This document shows, one piece after another, positions 1 to 12,930 of a DNA stretch of 64,000 nt. The position numbers were made by a program, and so were the translations under genes. This DNA comes from Taenia hydatigena (lineage: Eukaryota; Platyhelminthes; Cestoda; Cyclophyllidea; Taeniidae). The stretch lies in contig JADWOT020000009.1 in NCBI GenBank assembly GCA_036345935.2, positions 1 to 64,000 of the forward strand, given 5' to 3'. Below the pieces are notes generated by a model. It saw only the letters and a program-made list of their open reading frames with translations. It was not told the origin of the DNA and searched no databases. How positions within the stretch are numbered: the first letter of the stretch is position 1; every line of letters begins with the position of its first letter.

Positions 1-109
1 TCGTGTATTGCGTTACCACGTGCTGAATCGGCATTCCATAGCAAGGAACTGATTAGACTCAATGGCAAAGATGTTGCGTAAATGCCTTATCAGATCCCAT
101 TTTTGGAGG

Positions 110-620
110 TGAGATTGGCCGTATTAGGTGGAACTTCGTCTCTTGACACAGTCTGCATGATCTTCACGCCGATTAGCCCATGTCTATTGGTTTGCTTAAC
201 AAATACACCCGATTTTGGTTTATGGTAAAAGTTGGCACCGCCATCTGCCACTGAGTTATGTGTCTTTAGGTCGAAAATGTCTCTCTTCATTCTCAACTGA
301 CTGATACTCTAATTGGAAAACTAAGCTAGCCAAACCTTCAACTATTTAATTTACTCCTCATTTGTGCTTGATCTATTCTCCTTATATAACGACTGAGGTA
401 TGCATGCGTTTCCTGTGCAAACGATAGCAAGTACAACAACACTGACGGAAACCTAGTGCTAGGCATGGCAGCGCTTTAGTTTACTCAGTAACATGGCTCA
501 AATATAGTAGCGCCTCCTCGCTCTCTACTTATTAACCTTAAGTAGACGTGGGGATTCATTTCGAATACTCATCCACACCCTTCTTCAAAGCCTATGCGAG
601 GCAATTTTACATTTGAGGAC
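110..620. repeat. Dispersed repeat R1, copy 1
   Basis: This stretch aligns by eye with 3290-3620 and 3960-4440. Shared landmarks, in the same order, are a 'cgccgattagccc' box (169), a 'tttatggtaaaagt' box (220), 'aactgactgata' (293), 'ctaggcatggcagcgctttag' split over 459-479, and 'cctcgctctctact' (515). On the minus strand, positions 90-296 are open for 68 codons, with a lysine-rich peptide containing GVFVKQTNRHGLIGVKIM. Copy 2 keeps a recognisable version of this (GIFKQT..GLIGVEM) but broken by stops. The conserved frame suggests the repeat derives from something coding. I do not recognise the protein. Confidence 0.6.
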
Positions 621-3289
621 ATGTTTAGACACTCTAAATAGAACCGCTCAATTCTGGACGGAAATAGCCAGCCTCTAATTTGCTGGATAGAATGCGTTCC
701 AGCTGCATGCACCAGCGTATAATTCCCTCCCGCAGGGCAGCTTCAGTTCAACTATTCACACCCTATGCTGTGTCACATAGCACTCGTGATGGCACTTTTG
801 CACGAGAAAAAATATGTCGATTTCGTGGAGCTTCATTCTAGAACTTTGTTTGTTTAGTTGTCGGTTACGGTCGTTTGCATGGATCGATTGACTTTGCAGG
901 ATGGATTGAGCACTGGGCCATTCCAGCATTCCCAATTCCACTCTTTTTGCTCAGCATGAACTTTTCTCTCAAATATTATGACTTTGTAGTCTTCAAGGAA
1001 GTCTCGTTACGCTGCATTTGTGGCAGCAAAAACAGATGCAAGTTTAGAGTAATGATATCCTGATTTATATCGCCAGTGGCCAGCTTTGATGTTGCGAAGG
1101 GATTGCATGGGCCTTGGGTGAAAGTAGTGCTGTCGTCTAATAACAGGAGGATTGAGAATGGCATCTCCCTTCGGTAAGAATGCTGGCAACGCGGAAAGCG
1201 ACACCATTCGTGAACCATCTAGAGAAGTTTTGTCTCACCGCTTAATTCAACGATGCTCGCACTTCTTACATGCTACGTGTTGTCTGTACTGGTGACATCA
1301 CCTCTCACATTGGTGAAGATCAAGCAAATATGCATGATTACAGGGGTGATTACAGTCAATCAACCCGGCTTATTAACCTGCCTCATTAAATTTAACTGGA
1401 CTAGTGTCACATGCGATCCATTATGGACACCACTGCTTTAAAACTAAGCTACGGTAGAAGTTGTGAAATTTAGAGTAAGGCATACATTACGCTTGCGGAT
1501 CAGCGACTGTGGATAATATTACAAGCCAACAGAATGCTTTTTATTATGACAGGACAAGCAAGGTTGACCCGTGTCTAGGTTGGATGAAATTGACACCTTT
1601 CTGCTTTCCGCAATTCGAATTAGTTTCCAGGCTCAAGCCAGCCCTTCTTGTACATCCAATAGTTATGCACAATGATTGTAAGATAGTGACATTAACTAAG
1701 TTTAACTTGGCGACTCAAATCTCGCTGTGTTGCTACTTTAGTCAAGTGAAGGTGTTCGTCAGCTATCATCACATTCTACGGTACTGCAAATGACAGCAGA
1801 ATGAATTTGGATTCCTTGATAAAAAAACAATGCGCAAAGACACGCTTTGTAGTGCATAATCGTTGAGATGTGCTTCATTTGAAAAGGTGACATTTAATAA
1901 GGGGTATAAACTGGTTTAGCTAATGGCAAAACCAACGCAGTAATTGTGTTTCTCAGTACCTGTAAATGAAACAATAACGCTAACGATTCTAGTCAGCTAT
2001 CATGTGATAATACTATTGCCTGCAAAGATACTCCTTTAAAATATGGCTAACTTCGGATGTGTTAAAATGTAAGCAGCATTTTATCACCTCGCTGGCATTG
2101 AGGAGTTGATTTTAGACCAAACGTTTGATGCGCAGCAGCTCAATTCTACTTGCAAATCAAAAGATCGCACTTGTCACACTTTAGCGTATGAAGAAAAATG
2201 ATGTCTCAAATATGCTCCTGCGGCCTTCTTCGCATTGAGGTAATATGCTTGCACTAGGCTGCAATGCTTCATCACTGGTCAATAACTGATAAGGCTCATT
2301 TGTCGAAGTTCAAAGAAGTCTGACGGAATATCCAGGTTACTTAGGATTTTTTCTTTACTGGATTTTTAGCAGTGCTGCCATCATTTTTGCAGGATTCCGC
2401 AATGCCCATTGCTACAAAATGATCATTTGCACATCTCGTTATTATCGCGCATGTGGAAGCTCGTCCCCAAGGGACTCAAACTGCGATTAGATGATTGAGC
2501 AAGGAGCAACAGATGTTTCGTACCTTCTTCATTACTTCGGCATAGTAAATGATCTGTGGTAGCAGATGGTTCAACGGATGAATCTTATTCTGCGCCGAGC
2601 TTTCTGACGCTCGAGTGCTAATGTTTTCGGGCCCACTATTCAGAAGGAAGTACTCACTGCTGTTCTCATTTGCTCACATACATCATAGCACAAAATATTA
2701 TTCACAGGTAATGACTGATCATATCTCTGTGAATAGAAATGGAAAGACTCACCAGTCGCTTCCCTCACTGCCCGCGAGTGTGATGATGGACACGCAACGT
2801 AACTGCCACTTTGCAGCCAATATGAGTGGCTCATGTTGACCTTCCATTCAGTTAATCAAGCATAGCAACCAACTCATTGCCATTAAACAGAGTCATTTAA
2901 TAGTTGAATTACTGCTGCTTTCAATTCGCGCATGTGCACAAGATCCAAATCTCCATGCTCTGATACATCTCATTAGATTCATCTGAAGTAGCGAAATGAA
3001 AGCCCTCTATTTTTCACATTTATTATCGTGCATTATTTGCGGAACAAGGGCTCAAATGAGTCATCTCGTCGATGGTGTCTCATCGTTTTTGGATATTGTT
3101 CTTGCTGGAGCGTTCGTGCATTGTGTTATTCTGTGGTGATTTGGTATGCAGTAGCAAGAGTCTGCTTAGAGTTCAAGCCGCAGATGCTGCGCTAGTGTTT
3201 TTGATAGGTTTACTTTTCGAGGCGTAGAATGCTGCGCTAGGTGTGATTTCATCTACCTACAACATCTGCGTGATTTTCCTCCATTGCAT
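621..3289. other. No gene seen; short direct repeat near the end
   Basis: Only short unconvincing frames are present. A 12-base motif 'atgctgcgctag' occurs twice, at 3184-3195 and 3229-3240, 45 bases apart, just upstream of repeat R1 copy 2. I see no RNA gene or conserved domain. Confidence 0.5.
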
Positions 3290-3620
3290 TTTGGCTAAAT
3301 CAGACTCATCTCACCGACAAACATTTCTACGCCTATTAGCCCTTGAAGGGTGGTCTGCTTAAAAATTCCGTTATATGTTTTCTATGGTAGAAGTGAGCAC
3401 GGTATTTAGTGCAGAGTTAGACACCCTAGAGTGGGAAATGTTTTCATTCTAAACTGACTAACCTGCTTTACACACACAGTTTAACAACTGATGCATGCAT
3501 GTTTATCTTCCGCAACCGATGGAAAGCAAGTCTACGTCAGCGGAACTATAATACTAGGCATGATGGCGCTTTGGTCTACTCATTTAAACAACTAAAATGT
3601 GGTGGTAGCTCAGTTGAGGT
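3290..3620. repeat. Dispersed repeat R1, copy 2
   Basis: It matches copy 1 through 'cgcctattagccc' (3329), 'tctatggtagaagtgagcac', 'actgactaacc' and 'ctaggcatgatggcgctttgg' split over 3550-3570. Identity by eye is about 65-70 per cent with small indels. The match fades around 3600, where 'ggtggtagctcagttgagg' begins, a sequence resembling a tRNA A box but with no tRNA fold behind it. Confidence 0.55.
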
Positions 3621-3959
3621 GGTTGTAGGGCAAAACTTATGGTAAACTCATGTTAAAGCTCCTCTAATTTACCCCCTCCTCACACACCTTGGTAAGATCT
3701 GCCTTGCATGTTAACCCTTTGGATGGCTGATTAAACGCAGTGTGATATGTATTGAATACTGGCTTTGCTTCTATCGGTGTGAATCCAGCGATTTTGTAGT
3801 TGGATGTGCAAGACAGACTGGCCAACAATCGACGCTGCATGGAGCATTCCAAAGAATGGCTTATCTTGGCACATTTCTCTAGCAACTCCTGTCACCTTAG
3901 CCATGGAAAGTTTGGTGGAATGGAATGAATGAGTTTCTGCCTCCTTCCTCCCACTTGCA

Positions 3960-4440
3960 GCAATATTGTATGTTTGCAAGTTATCTTCTTTGCATTGTCC
4001 TTGTGATCCACTGTCGTCAGAACATTAATGCGCCTGCAGAGGTCTACCCATGACAATCTTATCCTATTTTGTTCCATAGCGGAAGCTGGCCTCGTTGCTT
4101 ATCGCAGAGCTAGGTGCCCTACCATTGAAAACTTCTTTCCTTATTGCAAATTGACTGACACTTTCTTATTAAGATATTGAAATAATTGAATCTCCAAAGC
4201 TTCTATGTACCCTTCACTTACGCTTGCTATACGCACTTAATTTAGCTACTGACGCGCACATACCTTTTTTTGGAAAAGATGTCTTGAAAAGCCATTGTGC
4301 CAGTATATACGGTGAAGTGACCAAAATAAGGCAACCGCTGCCTCGCTCTCTACTGTCCAATTTTAAGTAGATATCAAAGTACATTTCAATAAACGACACA
4401 ACTGGAAGCAATTTCATACGTTTGCTTTTTAAATTTCACC
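3960..4440. repeat. Dispersed repeat R1, copy 3
   Basis: It shares with copies 1 and 2 a 'gcgcctgcagagg' equivalent (4029), 'gcagagctaggtgccct' (4104), 'attgactgacac' (4150), and with copy 1 'cctcgctctctact' followed by 'ttaagtagatat' (4341-4373). It lies only about 340 bases beyond copy 2 on the same strand, so the two could be a local duplication or one copy split by an insertion. On the minus strand, positions 3664-4077 form one frame of 138 codons broken by a single TGA at about 3887. That frame has no recognisable domain. Confidence 0.5.
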
Positions 4441-7400
4441 TATTTACTAAAGTAGTTCCAACCCTAGCGATTATTGTGCAATAATTAACTTTCCTTGAAT
4501 CGGCACAGTTCACGGTTACATTCGGAAAGGGCTCAGCGGCTCTTATGTTGTCTGCCTAGACGAACGAACAATCATATTTATGAAAATGATGAGTGTAGGG
4601 TCTGCATTTCGCCACAGTTATAATTTTAATCTCGTGTGGTTAGCTTTCGATGCACATTAAGGAACGAAAATTTTGTCATCAAGCATCTTGGTAAATTATT
4701 TTATGAAAGTTACCTCTAAAAAGTGGCTGCTTTTTGGCACTTATCGTTATTTTGCTTTAGTAAGGAGCAGCACTAATTGAAGTGTCTACTGTGCGGGAGG
4801 AGATCTTTAAGTGTGCAATGTGATACGAAGTGCGTGACTTTATTTTCCTTCGTCACTGTTTCTTCGCGCATAAGCACAAGATCCTTGGGTCGTATGGGCA
4901 ATATTAAGAGCATACAATTCAAACGCACCCCTCAACGTTCCGTTACACGTTTATGATTGACCTTTCAGTCGTAACTAGAATTCGGGACATGCGGGCCCTG
5001 CGTAATCCGAGCTGGGTGTCGCAAATGTGGCTAGGATGTGGTCATTTTATGATGATTGGAGAGACCAACTCCTGCCTAATGATGCTAAAGTTTGCCATGC
5101 TTTAAATTTGTTCTTGTATTTGGATAGATAGGTCATTTATAATGCTATGGCAATATATTGTAGGCTGTAAAGCTCAGATAGCAAAGAGACTCGACTAATA
5201 AGGCATACAAATCACCACAGGAGCTATGTAATTATGCTGGTGTCTTATATAATTCATTTAAAAGGGCTAAAAGTGCCATTGTAGGCGTTTTAACCCAATG
5301 AATTTGAAAGGTAGAAGGTAACAGGATAAAAAGCAGATCGATTTCTGTGGACCAATAGGTTTCGAATATGTGACTACTATGCAAATGGGGTAAGAAGATG
5401 AATCGTGTTATGCTTTAATGGATTTCGACCCCATGCCTATTATGCGGGAAGAGGGATTTGATATTGTGGTGAAAAATTGAATTCAGATCATGTGACGACT
5501 GTGCGAGTAGAGATTAACTCCTGAACGAACTTAAGGCCAAAGTTAATTATCATGGAATGCGATTTGCTGACAATCAAAACAGCACTAGACACCTCGTTGT
5601 CATGCCTACTACTATGTGCTACGATGTTTGGCAAAGGCTAAAGATCAGGCGGTATATGAAAGTGCTGGGAGGTACAGGTTAACATAGTGCAGGCGATTCA
5701 GCTCAATCCATTTCCTTTTCTAGCATATAACCGCACAAACACTTCCACCCATTTATCGATTGGACATGCTGGAGATATTGGGAAGAAAATGCTCCCAACA
5801 GCTAAAAAGTGATTCACTGACTACTGAGGTCAGTAGGGATTATTCGAGAGGACTTAAGGTGTTATGAATTTAATTGAGGCTCCAAATTTTTGTCAGTGAA
5901 ACAGGTGTTGAACGGAAGCTCAAAGACTTCTCTGTCAATCCTTTATTTATACGGCGACTATTCGGAGGAGAAAAGATTTAAAGGAAGCCATTTGAAGAGC
6001 CTTTAGTGTTGCTGCACTAGTTCAGATCGGTCGATTTCAACAGTTGAGTAGGTAAAATGTGGCGTAGAGGAGTGTTATCTTGGGAAGGCAAATCGCTGCG
6101 TGCCCAGAAACATCGCTACTCTTGAACATTCAAACTTTCCATACCCTATCATGCGTTACCGAGCTTCCCGTGACTTGCTAATAGCATAGGTTGAAGTAAT
6201 AACGTGGTAAATATTGTTGAATTTCGCCATTCAAGCCCATTATATATTTGACAACTGCTAATGATAGTTTGCGCCTTGTGAACAAAACGGCGGTCGGGTA
6301 ATTCCGGTAACAAACTGTACATTGATTACAACGCAAAAGCTGAATAGCGCAACTCAGAGTCCGGTCGGGAACTAACGAGTCCGTACAGTGTGGGTCACAC
6401 GAGTCTGTTGCAGACTACAATCTTCAAAAATTAGATAGCTAAGATTTTCCTCTAGGTAGAGAATCTAAATGATCAAGGTTAGCGTTTGGCCCTAAGACCA
6501 CGTGACGTTTTCTAGTTCAGGCACTGTTTCCAATTGGTGCATCGACAGATGAGTCACCGAGGAGGGGGAGGCTCCCAGTAGTGTAAATTGAGCCTGTGCA
6601 TGCTAAATATGGCATAATGTAACAAAAGACTGCTGTAGAGCAAATTTGAACAGCTAATTTGTGTATCATGCGCCCAGCCTGAATTTGTAATACTTTGTCT
6701 GGTTGGCGCCACCACTTCCTCGCCAAATTTATGCGCACTGTAACATTACATGCCTTAGATGTAGAAGCCAGGATTTCGCCTTTATAACAAATAGAGATGC
6801 AACATCAGCTGGCGCATTATAAAAGTGCTTGCAAGCAAATAAAAAACTCTATGTCTAAACGTAAGTAATCCGAACATTAGCTTTATTCGCTTTCTTTTCA
6901 TCGCAGACGAGAGAAATTGAAAGACGCACTTTATCCTTGATAAAGAAATGACGCAGTCAGCGTACAATTCAGCCAGCATAGCTGCCAGCAAAATACTGCA
7001 TCATTTTTGTAGATGGGAACGAATATTTCAATCTGTCTAATTTTTCCGGACAGTTTCTTTAAATTCCGCTTACACGCCTTGGCTGTACTCACAGTATTAG
7101 CAGCTGCAGGCTAATTTTGCCCACAAAAATCAAAAAGCACACATTTAATCTTGTAGCGCTGATATCAAAGTAGCTACGGTCCTGATGATCTTTAGCCTAC
7201 CGCAAAAACGCATTTACCTAAAATTGATTTAACTATTGCTTAAACAACTCCGGCTAACGTCACTTAAAGTCAGACAGCATAAAGATTAATGACTTCGCCT
7301 TTACGAGTTAATACGCGACCGATTTGCACTATTTTTTTATAAATCGGACTTCGATATCAAAATAGAGACTTTTCTCACAGAAAAAGGAAGGTATTGACCA

Positions 7401-7683
7401 GCTCCAAGAGATTGAGAGTAGCTGAAACATTAGGTAAACAATAATATTCAATTTGCATAGGATTAGAAAACAGTGTTTACGGGGATCATCCTCCACCCTG
7501 AAATGTATTTCGCATAATGCCTTCACAAACCCAGGCCTTTACGCGTTTAGATTACGTAAGTAAGCAAGCATCACTGCATAAATCATGGAAAACGCTGCGT
7601 GAATCAGGGTGGCTTGAAAAGTTTCACCCAGATTAACTGCATGCAACTCCCTTTGGCGGTAATTAAAAATGTCAAGGAATAAT
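4441..7683. other. No gene seen; loosely iterated motif at 4.77-5.98 kb
   Basis: No open frame is convincing on either strand. A degenerate motif close to 'gactactgtgcgggaggagat' recurs near 4779, 5375, 5438, 5494, 5816 and 5956. The middle three are about 60 bases apart and look like a decayed tandem array. The rest is featureless AT-rich sequence. Confidence 0.4.
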
Positions 7684-9395
7684 GCCAACACGTATGCAAA
7701 GTAAGTATAAGAAAGAAAAGGGATCAATTTGATTAGCGACTATTTTGTTCGTCATTTGTCTTATAGGAAGCATTTTTGATACCCAAAGAGAGCAAAATAA
7801 TCGAAAAAAATAGGTTACATTGGGCAGAACTTCAATTTAGCGGGGATGTAAAGCAGCTGCTCAAATGTCGCTTTTTCTAAGCGACCTTTAGTAGGAACCA
7901 GGGAAAAATGAAACCATGTGATTGATAGAAAACCTAGCAAGATGCATACCGATATTTAGTGCTTTAGGAACCATTTGGTTCTAATGATGAGAAGGCCAAA
8001 GCTGGTTTGGCAGTGCAGACTAGTGATTTACATGATTCGACTAAAGCTAAGGCTCAACATCATTTTCGAAGGGGTAAGGAGATGTACAGCAACCGCTACG
8101 CCTGCGTTCTCGAATGGATCAAGGAGAAGTAGCAATGCTCAGTCCAATGGCTGCGATAAATTTAGAGTAATCGAGCTTGACCCAAGCCGTGATGCCACCA
8201 GGTCCTTGCAGCGGTAACCAGAAATCACAAAAGCTGTGTGAACATGACGCGATCGAATGATCTGCAGCAGCTGAATAAAATTCACGATTGCGTGGTTAGG
8301 CGTTGTGAATTTTAATCGAGTCGTTCCGTCTATGTTCACTGAGTTGTTTTCATGTTAGTTAATCTGTAAATCTTGTGACTGGGGATGAATACGCATCGCT
8401 TGCGTTAACAGAAACTTCTCAAGAGAGACGTCAGGTAGATTTTAATCCATACATGAACCTCTTTTACTGCTGGTTATCTCAAACTTCTCTTTATTTTGCA
8501 CATTTTAGACCAAGATAGGGGATAGATAGAATCAGATGCGGACATGTAAATTACAAGTCGAAATGACTTTAGCGTAATGCCCTCCATTCAAGGCCCACTT
8601 CGACTTGCGTCTTACACACTACCGTCTTATCATTCGCATTCTCGGCACAATAGTTCAGCATTCTGAGCTACACCTCCCCTTCAATACCAACGTTGCCTTC
8701 ATCTGCCTTCTCCTATGCTACACCGTATGTCAGCGCATCCAACTTTCATTCCATCTACTTTGATTTATTCATACTGAAGTCCCACAACTGTTATGAATAC
8801 AAGCCCGCCTACGCGCCGGATAAATTTACTAGCTTTAGTCAGACTAGCCCACCGCTTGATGTACCTGGAGACTTGATTTATTTTACAATGCCGCCTTCAT
8901 GTTATGCCCATCAATTGCTCCTACATAACATCCAATTATCAATCCTTGCAAGCTCCAGTCAGTGCAACATTGTTTCCAATGCGTAATTCTATTGTAACCT
9001 CTGTGGTATGCAGATATCTACACTTCCAAACGCGATCAAGTGATGCAAACCTCTTCTTATCTGTACTTCATGGATACCTATGTATCATGAGTTATTGTTG
9101 TAAGTAAATCATTTCCAGGTTTACACGGTACACATATATGTTGTCCTACATACAAAGCTAACTTATCATCTCTTCGGCAGTGCGGGAAGTGGTATCGAGT
9201 TTAATTACTGATGCAGTCCCAATCACCTCCTTCATTACCTTATTTACTCAGCATATAAAAATAACTGCTCCTTATAACCAGCAGAATATCAGCATTCCTT
9301 TATTTTAAAAAGGCTGCTGGGTGCGCATTCAGGTGAAGCAGAAGCATCAAGTGGGAAAATGGATTAGTGTATAGCCGTAGCGTTTTGTAATGAGG
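7684..9395 (+). repeat. Dispersed repeat R2, copy 1 (about 1.7 kb)
   Basis: It aligns along its length with 28101-29965 at roughly 75-80 per cent by eye, including 'ataggaagcatttttgatac' (7764), 'cattcaaggcccacttcga' (8586) and 'ttctgagctacacctc' (8661). Two plus-strand frames are conserved between the copies. Block 1 (7988-8133) has LAVQTSDLH, then QHHFRRGKEM, then YACVLEWIKEK and a stop that copy 2 shares. Block 2 (8658-8986) has FSYATPYVSASNF, then YKPAYAPDK and GDLIYFT. Block 2 is open in both copies for about 95 codons although the DNA has diverged strongly. This looks like the remains of a coding mobile element or duplicated gene. No known transposase, RT or integrase motif was seen. 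Confidence 0.7.
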
Positions 9396-12300
9396 TAAAT
9401 TCTTGTGTTTTGGCTAACCCCCAGGCATTGAACACACATGTTTCTTCTGAAGAGGCATGTGTCTATTTAGTTTATGCATTATAAACGATTCCATGCGTTG
9501 ATTAGGTTACGAAAGACTATGTACTTGACATCTTTCTTTTTGTGTAAACGGTGGTATCATTCCAATTAAATTAAAATTAAACACTAGTTTGATGTCCCTC
9601 TGATCCCCATAAACTGCCATTTAATGAATTATCGAAAACAGATTGAACAAGCTTTATCATTTCTATATCGGTGTTATAAGCTAGCCTCTGAAACATAATT
9701 CAAAACAGAGTACGTAAAGAACAATTCAAAGCACGAACGTGGGATTTGTTTAGAGACGGCAGCTAAAGTGCTACTCATAAAAGAGTTGCAAAAGCCACTT
9801 AAAAAATCCGTTTTCAAAATCAAGGGGTGAAGTCGATGCCCTCATCATTAATCTATACAATATTTTAAAAACAGCATATTGTTGCAGAGCGAGATAGAAG
9901 TGCGAATATTGCAGAGGTGTCGCTAGATTTAAGCGACTAATTTCTCTTTATGGCAGACCATTTTCCTATTGTACCCACTATTTCCCTTCCGGTCTCTTCT
10001 GCTTGGTTTTTGAATCTGGTTTCCACTCGGGGCAAGGAAAGGGTTTTTTGGTCCCGTTAAATTAAAGTAGTGAAGAATAACCCTAAAAGGAATGGATTTT
10101 TCAGCTGAAATTTTTAAGCAATTTGCAGTGCTTCCAGCTGATAGCAGGTGGTGGGATGGATTTTTATTTGTGAACTCTACACTAATCATTACCTAGTATG
10201 TACAACGTTTATATTTTTGCAGAAATGCGGAATTCAAATTGCTAATCCATAACACCCTAGTGGAAATTCGATTTGATGGTTTGCGCAGACAGGACCTTGA
10301 TTTCGAGTGCCTTTACTTTAAGCATGAACTGCTTGCCCTCTAAGTGATGCCCTCCTCGCAGCCAACCTAAGAAATATTTGATACGCTTGGCGACGATCAA
10401 TATAGCCCACATTTTAATAATAGTTTTCCAGATACCTGTCGCAAATGAATTTCATGGTTACTATTCACAACTGATTGGGGCGTTTTGCTACCACGTTTAC
10501 CTCTAGGCAATGAAAAATTGCCACTATCTTGATGCGTATGGTCCTGTAGTACAATGCGGATTAAAGAAGTCATAACATTCTACCTTTGGCGCAAAAATAA
10601 TGACGAAATAGAGCAATAGGCACTTTTAAGGGGAGCTCAGCAACGCTTAACCTTGATCACATTGATCCACACAGAGTCAAGCTGCAGAACTCATTAGAAA
10701 AGGAGGGACTCAATCTAAAGTGCAATCATTTTAAAGTCACCTACCCATAAAATTGTTGTAGGTGCAAGGGACTGAATCCCACGAAAGAAAGGAGTTATGC
10801 CTCATTGAAGCAGAAAAGTAAAATCAAAAAAAAATGTAACTAAAGTAAAAATACGATTATGCACTACTAATATTCAGCGGAATTCTCCCCCAAGCCTCTA
10901 TTGCACTCCTCATTCTCACTGGCAAACGTGCTCTTTGCCTACCACAACGACATTGAAAAGGTAGAACTCATCGCATGGCACCGCGTCATACTTTGCAGGC
11001 TTCTAATGGTTTCAACACAAATTCGTCAGCCAGCTTCGACCACGAAAATGTACTTCGCCGTAATTACTGCATTTGGGGCTTGGCACACACCCTTCGTAGA
11101 CTAGGAGGGTTAAAGGGTTGGCACACGACCTCAAGTGCCTATTCGTCGCCTCCACTTTACGCATTACATCACTACCCAGCATTTTTGCAAGGAAGACAGG
11201 ATTTAAAGCACTCCTTTTTTCATGTTCCTGAGTGTTTTCGATTTTTTGCTTCGGCGATGTCTACAAAAGCAGAAGAACTAGAGATTTAACACAATGATTG
11301 GCTCTTATCAATGCTAGGAATGCGTACTGGAGGAGGTGAATGACAGGCTGCAGGCAGCTAGTCATTGCAATGTCCCGTTCTTACGACTAGCAAACCTGCC
11401 GCCATCAAAGACCGAGAAGCGAAATATGCGTTTTGGTCGGCAGTGAGCTTGGATAATAACAAAAGAAAGAGACAGGCTTGGGAAAAAGGCAAAGACAAGG
11501 AAAGGAAAAAAGGAAGAGACGCTCACTGTGACGTTGGAGACTTATAAATCAATGCTGCGCGCTTACGGAGAATATGATGCATAAGAACCATCTTAAATCC
11601 ACCTTTTATATCTCCTTGCGCAGCAATTTTAGCAAGCAATTTAATTTTGGTAGCCCTAACCTTATTGGCTTCTCCTCACTATCTAAAACCCTTAAAGAAA
11701 CCAGGAACATTTGTTCATTATTTTAGCAGCAAAGGTGACAGTCTTTACTAGTTGGATCGTTCCATGTAGGCAGATGCATTCTAGGCCATTCGCAGTCCTG
11801 ATAACGAAGACATTTTCAGCAGAATTTTACATTCCATCACTTAGCCAAAATTGAGGAGAGAATTACGTACCGTTCAAAAATTACACGTTGGAAGTAATCT
11901 TGAGGTTAATCTTCCTTCGTCAGTGATCGCGTGGCAGAATATCACCTATCAGCCCCCTTTCCTGTAAAATTTGGTCTCATTTTTGGCCTACTCTATCGAT
12001 TCCTCTGCATCATACTCGTTCAGCTCGCATCACAGATGAAATTCACGATTAGAAAAGAACACGTAGTCGGCATTTCATATATTTATTTCATTCTCGAAGC
12101 AGCACAACTTCATGAGGGAATAACAATTGCAAATGTGTCGTACCCACTATAACGTTATTCATTTTAACTTGGGTGGGTCCGCAAAACAGCGCGTTCGCTT
12201 TGACAAGCGCATTGCCCTTCCTCTACTGGATTGTAAAGTCATGTTTTGGCCGTTACTCGCCCTAGCATGCATTTAAAAAACCAATCTCCTTTACAGTTTT

Positions 12301-12429
12301 AGACCAAGTAAGTGTTTGTTAACATATTTGTTCCATGAACTCTCACTGTCAAAAAACGACAAGTTCAGTGCACAGCTTGGGCGACAGGCGGTCCCATTGA
12401 CATGACATGAGCTAATCACACGCTTCACT
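9396..12429. other. No gene seen
   Basis: Short frames only, the longest being 104 codons at 10975-11289 plus, with no domain or codon pattern that I trust. Positions 11455-11525 are purine-rich (runs of aaag/agga). No repeat partner was found in this window. Confidence 0.4.
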
Positions 12430-12930
12430 TTATTACCTTTGCAGTGGTGCGTGCCTCCTCACTGCAGTCGCATCCACAATTTTTACCTTATCGTCTTCCT
12501 ATGGCAATGCTTTCAGTTTCCCTTGTCCAGCACCGCAAAAGTCCTACTATTTGGGCCTTAGCATTTGATGCTTCTTTACACCTTCGCAATCCTTTGTCTT
12601 CCTCTCCATTTAAATGATGCTGCACAGAACATAAGGACATTTCCGTTATTCGTTGCTTACACGTAGCTCTGCGTCTACCCGCATCCAAAGACGTTCAGAT
12701 CCTAAACGAGTACGGTAGAACAAAGTAGAGCATTACGTGCACCTATTAGCCTAATGGTGGGTGGACTCACCACCTAGGATGTTACAATGACCAGGTTGGT
12801 TCTCCTAGGCGTATTTATGGTGTCTCATAACTAAGATGCTCGAGTATCGATATTACAATCAGAGCATATGACGATTTCTTATGAGCCAATTAAGGAGTGC
12901 CAAGATAGGGATACAGATCCACAAAAGGTT
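12430..12930 (-). repeat. Dispersed repeat R3, copy 1
   Basis: It pairs with 61650-62125. Shared landmarks are 'tttcccttgtccagcaccgc' (12517), 'gggcctta', 'cacagaacataaggacat', 'ctacccgcatcc' and 'gagccaattaaggag'. On the minus strand, 12488-12688 is open, and its peptide aligns in frame with copy 2: EMSLCSVQHHLNGEED here against RMSLCPLRRHLHIEED there, followed by NAKAQ against NVKAQ. Frame conservation over about 55 residues suggests a once-coding minus-strand sequence of unknown identity. Confidence 0.6.

Noticed and set aside
3602..3660. 'ggtagctcagttgaggtgg' as a tRNA gene start
   Set aside because: A-box-like only. No anticodon arm or B box follows.
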